The position numbers were made by a program, and so were the translations under genes. From CAZART01 sp964487555 (GTDB lineage: Bacteria; Bacteroidota; Rhodothermia; Rhodothermales; VXPQ01), in the NCBI GenBank assembly GCA_964487555.1, contig CAZART010000033.1, positions 1 through 43,968 on the forward strand: DNA of 43,968 bases. The letters run 5' to 3'. Of the stretch, positions 15,610 to 22,594 are shown piece by piece (the first letter of the stretch is position 1; every line of letters begins with the position of its first letter). The notes below the pieces were generated by a model, which worked only from the letters and a program-made list of their open reading frames with translations, ran no database searches and was not told the origin of the DNA.

Positions 15610-15732
15610 TCACGTCGAAGTTGTCTCCAGCCTTGGCTTAACGAATAGGGCGACCACTGCAAAAAGTGCGATTCCCACCATCGCCGCCACGACGACCGCA
15701 CTTAAAGTGACCGGAAGCCCGTAGGATTTCAT
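15610..15732 (-). CDS. Very small single-pass membrane protein (40 aa)
   Basis: ATG at 15732-15730 to TGA at 15612-15610 encodes 40 residues: MKSYGLPVTL, a hydrophobic helix (SAVVVAAMVGIALFAVVALF) and a short basic tail VKPRLETTST. The layout fits one membrane helix with the charged end inside. Its start overlaps the stop of the upstream minus-strand frame as ATGA (15732-15729), a typical sign of translational coupling. There is no strong ribosome binding site. Function is unknown. Confidence 0.4.
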   Translation of the reverse strand: MKSYGLPVTLSAVVVAAMVGIALFAVVALFVKPRLETTST

Positions 15733-15980
15733 TCTAGCCGAAGAGGCAGGGGCACGGCCCCAAACGTTCCTCGCTGCCGGAAACCGACAAAAAAATTAAT
15801 TCGGGGAGTGATCTTCTCCCTGGACAGGTCACATCGAAGATAGTAAGCGACCGCCTCACCTTTGACGTCCGAACAAGGCGCTTCATGCACGACGCGGCGC
15901 CCTACACCGCCCACAATCGAGGTCGGATCGTCCGAGTTGAGGAAGCAGGCTTCTTGGATGGGCCGACTGAGGAAACGCAT
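15729..15980 (-). CDS. Uncertain 83-residue reading frame upstream of the small membrane protein
   Basis: From ATG 15980 to TGA 15731-15729; a longer version starts at 16043. The protein (starting MRFLSRPIQEACFLN, with GVGRRVVHEAPCSDVKGEA in the middle) matches nothing I recognise, and its third-position composition is not strongly coding. Two points favour it: the ATGA overlap with the small membrane protein, and the divergent placement 52 bases from hicB. Against it: no motif and no ribosome binding site. It may be chance. Confidence 0.2.
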   Translation of the reverse strand: MRFLSRPIQEACFLNSDDPTSIVGGVGRRVVHEAPCSDVKGEAVAYYLRCDLSREKITPRINFFVGFRQRGTFGAVPLPLRLE

Positions 15981-16032
15981 ACTCGCGCCCCACGTTCTAA
16001 ATGATGATTCACCACTTCGAGCCGCACCGATC

Positions 16033-16236
16033 ATGAAATACAAAGTATCGCTTCGGAAAACGGATGAAGGATTCAGTGTATCCTGTCCTGGTTTGCCAGG
16101 ATGCTGGTCGCAAGGTGAGACAGAGCAGGAGGTTCTCGAGAATATTGCGGATGCGATTCGAGAGTATCTATCTGTAGCAGAAGAGTTGGCAACCGACGAC
16201 GACGGAGAGCTGAGAGAAGTCGAAATTGCGGCTTAG
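16033..16236 (+). CDS. hicB: HicB-family antitoxin
   Basis: 67 residues with the partial RNase H-like fold typical of short HicB antitoxins: MKYKVSLRKTDEGFSVSCPG, then LPGCWSQGETEQEVLENIAD, then AIREYLSVAEEL. In known pairs HicB binds and blocks the HicA mRNA interferase, and the complex represses its own promoter. ATG 16033 is chosen because the domain starts there; the frame is open further upstream but that part has no homology. The hicA start follows two bases after the TAG, so the pair is one transcript with the antitoxin first. Base composition is lower in G+C than the neighbours, fitting a mobile toxin-antitoxin module. Confidence 0.88.
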   Translation: MKYKVSLRKTDEGFSVSCPGLPGCWSQGETEQEVLENIADAIREYLSVAEELATDDDGELREVEIAA

Positions 16237-16238
16237 GG

Positions 16239-16452
16239 ATGCCCAAAATACCGGGAGTCAACCACCGCAAGGCCGTCCGAGCGTTTGAGAAGGCGGGCTT
16301 TCGTATCGTTCGGGAGAGCAAGCATGTCATCATATCGGATGGAAAGCGCATTCTGACGATTCCCCCGGGCGAATTCAATTCATGCGTATACGATGGGCGG
16401 CATCGTGAAGGATGCCGGCCTAACAACGGAGGAATTCAGGAATCTGCTGTGA
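16239..16452 (+). pseudogene. hicA: HicA-family toxin, frameshifted
   Basis: The frame starts as a normal HicA: MPKIPGVNHRKAVRAFEKAG, then the active-site His in RESKHVIISDG, then RILTIP. After TIP it runs into unrelated residues and stops at 16455-16457. If one C is removed from the five-C run at 16362-16366, the frame continues RANSIHAYTMGGIVKDAGLT and TEEFRNLL to TGA 16450-16452, which is the canonical HicA ending, giving 70 residues. The gene therefore carries a +1 change in a short homopolymer. It could be a real inactivation, a slippage-prone switch, or a sequencing/assembly error. Family HicA degrades mRNA; the present frame lacks the second half of the small domain. Confidence 0.85.
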
Positions 16453-16521
16453 CGTGATATATATACGGGATAAATCCTTGCCTCTCCTTGCCACTATTTG
16501 CAAGGCACGGAAGCAGCGCAA

Positions 16522-16573
16522 AAAAGAAAAAGCCCCTAGAAAGCCTGTTTACGGCGATTCTAGAGGGCTTTTC
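16522..16573 (-). terminator. Intrinsic terminator of the tRNA-Ala transcript
   Basis: AAGCCCCTAGAA (16530-16541) and TTCTAGAGGGCTT (16558-16570) pair into a 12-bp stem with one bulged base. On the minus strand the stem is followed by TTTTCTTTTTT. It begins 8 bases after the tRNA 3' end. It also faces the 3' end of hicA and may stop that transcript, although its T run on the plus strand is only four bases. Confidence 0.8.
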
Positions 16574-16578
16574 TGACG

Positions 16579-16651
16579 TGGAGCTAAGGAGATTCGAACT
16601 CCTGACCTCTGCAGTGCGATTGCAGCGCTCTACCAACTGAGCTATAGCCCC
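16579..16651 (-). tRNA. tRNA-Ala (anticodon CGC)
   Basis: Read on the minus strand this is a 73-base cloverleaf: acceptor arm GGGGCTA/TAGCTCC (one G-U pair), D arm GCTCAGTTGGTAGAGC, anticodon arm CTGCA-ATCGCAC-TGCAG with CGC at the anticodon, T arm AGGAGTTCGAATCTCCT and discriminator A. Anticodon CGC reads GCG, alanine. The CCA end is not encoded. A terminator follows directly. Confidence 0.96.
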
Positions 16652-16866
16652 TGGCATGTTCGAAACGCGGCCGACGGGCGGTGCGTTTCGTGGCCGCTTC
16701 AAACGTCAGGGCTCTTCGCCGGTTCCGGCGCCGAAGGGAGACGCCGAACGCTGCCCGCCGACAGATGAAGGTTTAACGCATGCCGCCTTCAGCGCCACGC
16801 CCGGGCCCATGCTCCTGAACAATTCTCTCTCGGGCCAAGTATCTTCACCAGGGTCGCCGCGCGATC

Positions 16867-16900
16867 TACGAGCACAAGATGATACATACGAGCACAAGAT
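16867..16900 (+). repeat. Two copies of a 14-bp repeat just upstream of acnA
   Basis: TACGAGCACAAGAT occurs at 16867-16880 and 16887-16900, a 20-bp period, ending 10 bases before the chosen acnA start. Two same-facing sites two helical turns apart could be bound by a regulator on one face of the DNA, or lie in the mRNA leader. Confidence 0.6.
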
Positions 16901-16910
16901 TCTATACGGA

Positions 16911-19652
16911 ATGAGCAACGCCACACCTGTCCGAAAGAAAGACCCTTTCGGGGCCCGTGATACATTCGACACCGGATCCGGAAGCGCCTATCTGTACCGC
17001 CTCGAAAACCTCGCCGGCCACGGCTTCTCGGACGTAGATCGGCTTCCGTTTTCGATCAAGGTGCTGCTTGAGGCGCTCTTGCGGGAGTGCGACGGGTATG
17101 CGGTGACGGAGGAGGACGTCGAGCGGCTCGCAACGTACGAGCCGAAGAAGCCGGCCCAGGAAGAGATTCCGTTCATGCCGGCACGTGTGCTCCTTCAGGA
17201 CTTTACAGGAGTACCCGCCGTCGTCGATCTCGCCGCGCTGCGCTCAGCGATGGGTCGCTTGGGCGGAGATCCGAACGAGATCAACCCGGAAGTGCCCGTT
17301 CACCTCATCATCGATCACTCCGTGCAGGTCGATCACTTCGGAATTCCGGAGGCGCTTCAGCTTAATGCCGACATCGAATTTCAGCGCAATCGCGAGCGGT
17401 ACGAATTTCTTCGCTGGGGCCAGCAGGCGTTCGAGAATTTCTCGGTGGTTCCGCCGGCCAGCGGCATCTGCCATCAGGTGAATCTGGAGTACGTCGCGCG
17501 CGGCGTGTGGACGCGGCCGGAAGAGGGACTCGAGGTCGCGTATCCCGACTCTCTGGTCGGTACCGACAGCCACACGACGATGATCAACGGCCTCGGCGTC
17601 CTCGGATGGGGCGTCGGCGGGATCGAGGCCGAGGCGGTCATGCTTGGCCAGCCGATCTACATGCTCATGCCGGAGGTCGTCGGATTCCGCCTCACCGGCG
17701 AGCTTGCCGAAGGCGCGACGGCGACGGATCTCGTCCTCACGGTGACGCAAACGCTGCGGAAGTACGGCGTGGTCGGCAAGTTCGTGGAATTTTTCGGTCC
17801 GGGTCTGGACCACATGACGGTGCCCGACCGCGCCACGATCGGCAACATGGCCCCGGAGTATGGCGCCACGATGGGCTTTTTCCCGATCGATGAAATCACG
17901 CTACGCTACATGCGCCGCACGGGCCGCGACGAGGCGCTGGTTCAGATGGTGGAACGGTACACGAAAGAGCAGGGCCTCTTCCGCACGTCCGCTGCGCCGG
18001 ATCCGGAATTCCTCGACGTTCTCGAGCTCGATCTCGGCGATGTAACGCCGAGCGTGGCGGGCCCAAAGCGGCCTCAGGATCGAATTCGCGTTCCGAAGCT
18101 CAAAGAAGCTTTTGCCGAATCCTTCGTGAGTCCGGCCGGACCGAAAGGCTTCGGCCGCAAGGCGGACGACCTCAAGCAGTCGGGAAAGTACGCGGATGAG
18201 GCCGGGCACGAGCTCGATCTGTGTCACGGCGACGTCGTCATTGCCGCCATCACGAGCTGCACGAATACGAGCAACCCCTCCGTGATGATCGGAAGCGGTC
18301 TGGTGGCAAAGAAGGCGATCGAGCGTGGATTGAAGGTGCCTCCGTATGTAAAGACGAGTCTCGCGCCGGGGTCTCGCGTCGTCACCCAGTATCTGCACGA
18401 AGCCGGACTGCTACCCTATCTGGATCAGCTCGGATTCAACCTGGTCGGCTACGGCTGCACGACGTGCATCGGAAACTCGGGGCCGCTGCCTGCACCGGTT
18501 ACCGCCGCCATCCGAGAGAGTAATCTCGTCGTCGCGGGCGTGCTGTCGGGCAACCGCAACTTTGAGGGACGTATCCACCAGGACGTGCAGGCGAATTTCC
18601 TCGCCTCACCGCCGCTGGTCGTCGCCTACGCGCTGGCCGGCACGGTCGACATCGACCTGATGAATGATCCGATCGGTAAGGACACGGCGGGTAACGACGT
18701 CTACCTGAAAGAAATCTGGCCGACGAGCCAGGAAGTGCTGGAGATGATCGAGCAGGTCGTCACGCCCGAGATGTTCAAGGAGGAATACGAAGGCATCGAA
18801 GAATCCAACGAGACGTGGAACAAGATCCGCATCCCGGAGGGCTCCATTTACGATTGGGATGAGGACTCGACGTACATTCAGGAGCCGCCGTTCTTCGTCG
18901 GCCTCACACCGGACGTACCGGAGATACATCCCATTATCGGCGCGCGTGTACTGGTGAAGGCCGGCGATTCCACGACGACGGACCATATCTCCCCTGCAGG
19001 AGCGATTCCGCCGGATGGTCCGGCCGGCGCGTACCTCATGGAAAAGGGGGTGCGGCCTCTCGACTTCAATTCGTACGGATCCCGCCGCGGAAATCACGAA
19101 GTGATGATGCGCGGCACGTTTGCCAACATCCGCATGAAAAACCAGATCGTCCCCGGGACCGAAGGCGGCGTCACGAAGTACTTCCCGACCGATGAAACGA
19201 TGTCGATCTACGACGCGGCGATGAAGTACATCGACGATGGTACGCCCCTCGTCGTGCTGGGAGGTAAGGACTACGGCATGGGCTCAAGCCGCGACTGGGC
19301 GGCGAAGGGTACGATCCTGCTCGGCGTAAAGGCCGTGATCGTCGACAGTTACGAGCGGATCCACCGGTCGAACCTGATTGGTATGGGCGTACTGCCGCTG
19401 CAGTTCACAGAGGGCGACACGGCCAAGTCGCTCGGCCTCGACGGCAACGAATCCTTCGATATTCCCATTACAAACGATCTGAGACCGCGGCAGAAGATCA
19501 ACGTGACGGCGCAGAAGCCCGATGGCGGCGTGGTCTCCTTCACGGCGGTCGCTCGGCTGGATACACCTATCGAGGTCGAGTACTTCCGCCACGGCGGGAT
19601 CCTGCATTACGTACTTCGCGATTTCCTCTCGAAATCGCGGGCGGTCGCATAA
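16911..19652 (+). CDS. acnA: Aconitate hydratase A
   Basis: 913 residues from ATG 16911. The frame is open back to ATG 16656, but that start lies five bases from the tRNA 5' end and the added 85 residues have no family match. The enzyme interconverts citrate and isocitrate in the TCA cycle through a [4Fe-4S] cluster; its ligands are C450 (AITSCTNTSNPSVM) and C516/C519 (GYGCTTCIGNSGPL). Other signatures are VGTDSHTTMINGLGVLGWGV, GRIHQDVQANFLASPPLV and the swivel-domain motif GSSRDWAAKGT. Length and order match the AcnA/IRP1 branch. A universal stress protein gene starts seven bases after the stop, so the two are probably co-transcribed. Confidence 0.97.
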   Translation: MSNATPVRKKDPFGARDTFDTGSGSAYLYRLENLAGHGFSDVDRLPFSIKVLLEALLRECDGYAVTEEDVERLATYEPKKPAQEEIPFMPARVLLQDFTGVPAVVDLAALRSAMGRLGGDPNEINPEVPVHLIIDHSVQVDHFGIPEALQLNADIEFQRNRERYEFLRWGQQAFENFSVVPPASGICHQVNLEYVARGVWTRPEEGLEVAYPDSLVGTDSHTTMINGLGVLGWGVGGIEAEAVMLGQPIYMLMPEVVGFRLTGELAEGATATDLVLTVTQTLRKYGVVGKFVEFFGPGLDHMTVPDRATIGNMAPEYGATMGFFPIDEITLRYMRRTGRDEALVQMVERYTKEQGLFRTSAAPDPEFLDVLELDLGDVTPSVAGPKRPQDRIRVPKLKEAFAESFVSPAGPKGFGRKADDLKQSGKYADEAGHELDLCHGDVVIAAITSCTNTSNPSVMIGSGLVAKKAIERGLKVPPYVKTSLAPGSRVVTQYLHEAGLLPYLDQLGFNLVGYGCTTCIGNSGPLPAPVTAAIRESNLVVAGVLSGNRNFEGRIHQDVQANFLASPPLVVAYALAGTVDIDLMNDPIGKDTAGNDVYLKEIWPTSQEVLEMIEQVVTPEMFKEEYEGIEESNETWNKIRIPEGSIYDWDEDSTYIQEPPFFVGLTPDVPEIHPIIGARVLVKAGDSTTTDHISPAGAIPPDGPAGAYLMEKGVRPLDFNSYGSRRGNHEVMMRGTFANIRMKNQIVPGTEGGVTKYFPTDETMSIYDAAMKYIDDGTPLVVLGGKDYGMGSSRDWAAKGTILLGVKAVIVDSYERIHRSNLIGMGVLPLQFTEGDTAKSLGLDGNESFDIPITNDLRPRQKINVTAQKPDGGVVSFTAVARLDTPIEVEYFRHGGILHYVLRDFLSKSRAVA

Positions 19653-19659
19653 GCGCGCC

Positions 19660-20562
19660 ATGCTCGACATCAAACGCATACTGGTTCCCACGGACCTCTC
19701 ACCGAGTGCTTCGGCGGCGTTTCACGTCGCTCGAGACGTTGCCGCGCACTTCGGAGCCGAGATCCACGTCCTTCACGTTCGGGCAGCGTCCTCCCGCATT
19801 CCCGGACTTTCGAAGCTGCTGGGCGAGCATGCGGACGACGAAGAGGCGTATCAGCAGCACGTGCAGGATCAGCTCGAAAAGTACCTGGAGGGATATCAAC
19901 CGTCCGTCGCCGTCCAACGCGCGGGGAAACGCGCGGCGACGGAGATACTATCTTACGCGGAGTCGCCGGGTGTCGATCTGGTCGTGATGGGGACGCACGG
20001 CCATCGCAGCCTCGAACATCCTGCTCTGGGCGGTACGGCCGGCGACGTAGTTCGAAGCGCGGCTGCGCCCGTACTGACGGTACGTATCCGAGATGGTGAA
20101 GGCGGCTCTTTCGGAGGATTCCGGCGCATCGTCGCCGCAGTCGATTTCGCGGAGCACTCCGATGAGATTGTCCGCTGGGCCAAAGAAATGGCACGCCGCT
20201 ACGAGGCGGCGCTGGCCATGATCTTCGTGGCGGAAGAGCACCGTGTGCCGATTTTCAGCGACACCGGCATGATGTCGGTGACCACGTTGAAGCTGGACGA
20301 AGAAATCGTCTCGCGTTCCGGCGCCGCGCTTCGGCAGTTGGACACCAATACGGGACCACCGATCGCGGACACGTCGTACGAAGTCCGCCGCGGCAATCCC
20401 GCTCGCGAAATCGTCGATTTCGCGAACGACCCGAAAGGGGATTTGATGGTGCTCGGGCGGCGTGGTCACTCCGTTCACGAAGGGCTCCTCCTGGGAACGG
20501 TGACCGAGCATCTGGTTCGGCGCAGCAAGTGCCCGGTGTTGACGATCGGCGTTGCGTCTTAA
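19660..20562 (+). CDS. Universal stress protein, two tandem UspA domains
   Basis: 300 residues from ATG 19660, where the first domain begins (MLDIKRILVPTDLSPSA). Each UspA domain ends with an ATP-binding loop of the G-x2-G-x9-G-T type: GTHGHRSLEHPALGGT in the first half and GRRGHSVHEGLLLGT in the second, followed by PVLTV or PVLTI. Such proteins bind ATP or AMP and help cells survive starvation or oxidative stress; the exact role varies. It follows acnA by seven bases and precedes the M1 peptidase gene by 24, which suggests an operon of three. No membrane part. Confidence 0.93.
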   Translation: MLDIKRILVPTDLSPSASAAFHVARDVAAHFGAEIHVLHVRAASSRIPGLSKLLGEHADDEEAYQQHVQDQLEKYLEGYQPSVAVQRAGKRAATEILSYAESPGVDLVVMGTHGHRSLEHPALGGTAGDVVRSAAAPVLTVRIRDGEGGSFGGFRRIVAAVDFAEHSDEIVRWAKEMARRYEAALAMIFVAEEHRVPIFSDTGMMSVTTLKLDEEIVSRSGAALRQLDTNTGPPIADTSYEVRRGNPAREIVDFANDPKGDLMVLGRRGHSVHEGLLLGTVTEHLVRRSKCPVLTIGVAS

Positions 20563-20586
20563 AGCATCCTCATCGATCCCGCTTTC

Positions 20587-22245
20587 ATGATCCGAATTCT
20601 TCACGCCGTTCTCCTGACCTGTTTCGTCTCCGGGTGCGGCCCGTCGAACGTGAATGCCCAGTCCGACCCATACGCATCCGGCGGCGTGCTCTCGCCCGAG
20701 CAGGCGTCGTATGACGTTACCTTCTACGATCTGGACTTGCGAGTGAATCCGGCCGACAGCTCGATCGAAGGCTCCCTCACCGCCGTTGCGCGCGTGGTGC
20801 AGCCGCTCCATTACCTCGTGCTCGACCTCGATCCAAACCTGGACGTCACAAGCGTGAGCCTGGTTGAAATCGAACGCGACGAGGCTCTGCCGTTTCACCG
20901 CATCGAAGGCCGATTGTGGATCGATCTCCTGTCGACGCGGCAGCCGCAGACCGACGTCGCTGTGCGCGTGGATTACGGCGGCCGGCCGCGGATCGCTCCC
21001 AACCCGCCTTGGGATGGGGGATTTACATGGGCTCGCACGCCGGAGGACGAGCCGTGGATCGCAACGAGCTGCCAGGTGAACGGAGCCGACGTATGGTGGC
21101 CGGTCAAGGATCATCCCTCGGATGAACCCGATTCGATGGCATTGCACATCAGTGTGCCCGATCCGCTCGTGGTGGCCTCAAACGGCCGACTCGAGGGCGT
21201 TACGCCGGCAGCGGGTGGATGGAAGACCTACCACTGGTTCGTCTCGACGCCGATCAACGTGTACAACGTCGCTCTGAATATTGCACCGTACAGGCTGGTG
21301 GAGGACACGCACACCGGGCCCAACGGAGAGGAATATCCGGTCGTGTTCTACGTCCTGCCGTCGGATTACGACAAAGGAGTCCGGTTCATGGCCGAGATTC
21401 ACGACCACCTTCGCTTTTTCGAGGAGATCGTAGGGCCATATCCCTTTCGTGCCGACAAATACGGCGTTGCGCAGACGCCGCACCTCGGCATGGAGCATCA
21501 GACCATCATCGCCTACGGAGCGGATTTCAACAATGCCGCAATGACGGGTCGCGACTGGGGATTCGACGCGCTTCATCATCACGAGCTGGCGCACGAGTGG
21601 TGGGGCAATCTCGTCACCAACGCCGATTGGAGTGACATGTGGATCCACGAGGGCTTCGGCACCTACATGCAGGCACTCTATATGGATCGCCTCGAAGGAA
21701 TGGAGGGCTACCACGCCTACATGAACGCCACGCGCGCCGGGATCTCCAACCGGAAGCCCGTAGCGCCGCGCCAGGCGCTCAACTCCGTCGAAGTCTATAA
21801 CGGCGACATCTACAACAAGGGCGCCTGGATCCTTCACACGCTACGCTTCCTCATTGGCGACGAGCAGATGTCCGAGTTTTTGAAGAAAATGGCCTTTCCG
21901 CTCGACGAAATGCGCGACCTTACGGACGGCAGCCAGTGCCGTTTCGCTGTGACGGACGACGTATTGTTAACGGCCGAGGCGATCAGCGGCCTCGAACTGG
22001 ACTGGTTTTTCGATCTCTATCTGCGCCAGGCTGATCTCCCCGAGCTGCGCGCCGAGCGCGAGGGATCTGCGCTTCGACTGCGCTGGATTACCCCTGAGGG
22101 GCTGCCGTTTCCCATGCCCATAGAAGTGGCCGTAAACGGAGCTGTACGGCGCGTCGATATGGGATCCGGCGAGGCTGTTCTCGACGTTGCGGACGGTACC
22201 ATAGCCATCGATCCCGACAACTGGATTCTGCGCGTGGACAATTGA
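20587..22245 (+). CDS. M1-family metallopeptidase (aminopeptidase N-like) lipoprotein
   Basis: 552 residues. The N-terminus is a lipoprotein signal (HAVLLTCFVSGC), so the enzyme is probably anchored outside the inner membrane. The M1 zinc site is complete: HELAH at H332/E333/H336 and the third ligand E355 in WIHEGFGTYM, exactly 18 residues on. GMEHQT stands at the place of the GAMEN exopeptidase motif. The protein stops shortly after the catalytic domain with a small beta domain and lacks the long C-terminal helical domain of E. coli PepN, as is common in the short M1 lipoproteins. It likely trims peptides from the N-terminus. Last gene of the acnA group. Confidence 0.92.
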   Translation: MIRILHAVLLTCFVSGCGPSNVNAQSDPYASGGVLSPEQASYDVTFYDLDLRVNPADSSIEGSLTAVARVVQPLHYLVLDLDPNLDVTSVSLVEIERDEALPFHRIEGRLWIDLLSTRQPQTDVAVRVDYGGRPRIAPNPPWDGGFTWARTPEDEPWIATSCQVNGADVWWPVKDHPSDEPDSMALHISVPDPLVVASNGRLEGVTPAAGGWKTYHWFVSTPINVYNVALNIAPYRLVEDTHTGPNGEEYPVVFYVLPSDYDKGVRFMAEIHDHLRFFEEIVGPYPFRADKYGVAQTPHLGMEHQTIIAYGADFNNAAMTGRDWGFDALHHHELAHEWWGNLVTNADWSDMWIHEGFGTYMQALYMDRLEGMEGYHAYMNATRAGISNRKPVAPRQALNSVEVYNGDIYNKGAWILHTLRFLIGDEQMSEFLKKMAFPLDEMRDLTDGSQCRFAVTDDVLLTAEAISGLELDWFFDLYLRQADLPELRAEREGSALRLRWITPEGLPFPMPIEVAVNGAVRRVDMGSGEAVLDVADGTIAIDPDNWILRVDN

Positions 22246-22325
22246 AGCCGCACGAATGGGGACGTTAGGATACCTTTTCGAGCCGTGCGAGCGGGGAGGT
22301 TCGGATACCTCTTCGAGCCGTGCGA
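22243..22325. repeat. 35-bp tandem repeat, about 2.4 copies
   Basis: Units begin at 22243, 22278 and 22313 and share CGAGCCGTGCGA and GGATACCT(T/C)TTCG; the first unit is more diverged and contains the TGA stop of the M1 peptidase gene. As with the 51-bp array, the repeat starts at a gene's 3' end. Confidence 0.7.
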
Positions 22326-22594
22326 AGTATAGTGGATTTGTATTACGATCTGACGAGGTAATTCCACGGACAAAAGGTAACACGCCGTCCATCGCGTGTT
22401 ACTTTCCCCCCACCCCGCCTCATTCCGCGCCTTCAGCGGCGTGAAAGTATTACTTTTGCCCGAGATCCGGCCTACGGTATTACTAAAGAAGGTTCGGTAA
22501 GTCGCTCGCAAAAGGTTTTACCTTTCAAAGAAGGGTGTACAAACCCGCACGCCATCGGGTTACTAAACAGAAGTCCACGAACCCCCCGTGCACG
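22246..22594. other. Convergent intergenic region with several short hairpins
   Basis: Between the convergent M1 peptidase and lytic transglycosylase genes. After the 35-bp repeats there is a strong hairpin at 22374-22405 (core GTAACACGC/GCGTGTTAC, loop of 8, extended by AAG/TTT pairs), a perfect small inverted repeat AAAGGT-TTT-ACCTTT at 22511-22525, and repeated elements GTATTACT and GGTTACTAAA. These may serve as terminators for both genes. No reading frame is convincing. Confidence 0.5.
22374..22405. terminator. Hairpin, possible bidirectional terminator
   Basis: GTAACACGC (22377-22385) pairs perfectly with GCGTGTTAC (22394-22402) around the loop CGTCCATC, and AAG/TTT extend the stem. 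T3 lies on one side and A4 on the other, which is weak for an intrinsic terminator, but the place between two convergent genes fits. Confidence 0.45.

Noticed and set aside
15789..15822. GGGAG/CTCCC hairpin followed on the minus strand by ATTAATTTTTTT
   Set aside because: Looks like an intrinsic terminator, but the stem is only 5-6 bp and no secure minus-strand gene lies just upstream; kept only as a possibility.
16656..16910. Upstream extension of acnA
   Set aside because: The extra 85 residues have no aconitase homology and start next to the tRNA 5' end, where its promoter must lie.
19948..21147. 399-residue minus-strand frame
   Set aside because: Antisense to the universal stress protein and M1 peptidase genes, both with complete motifs.
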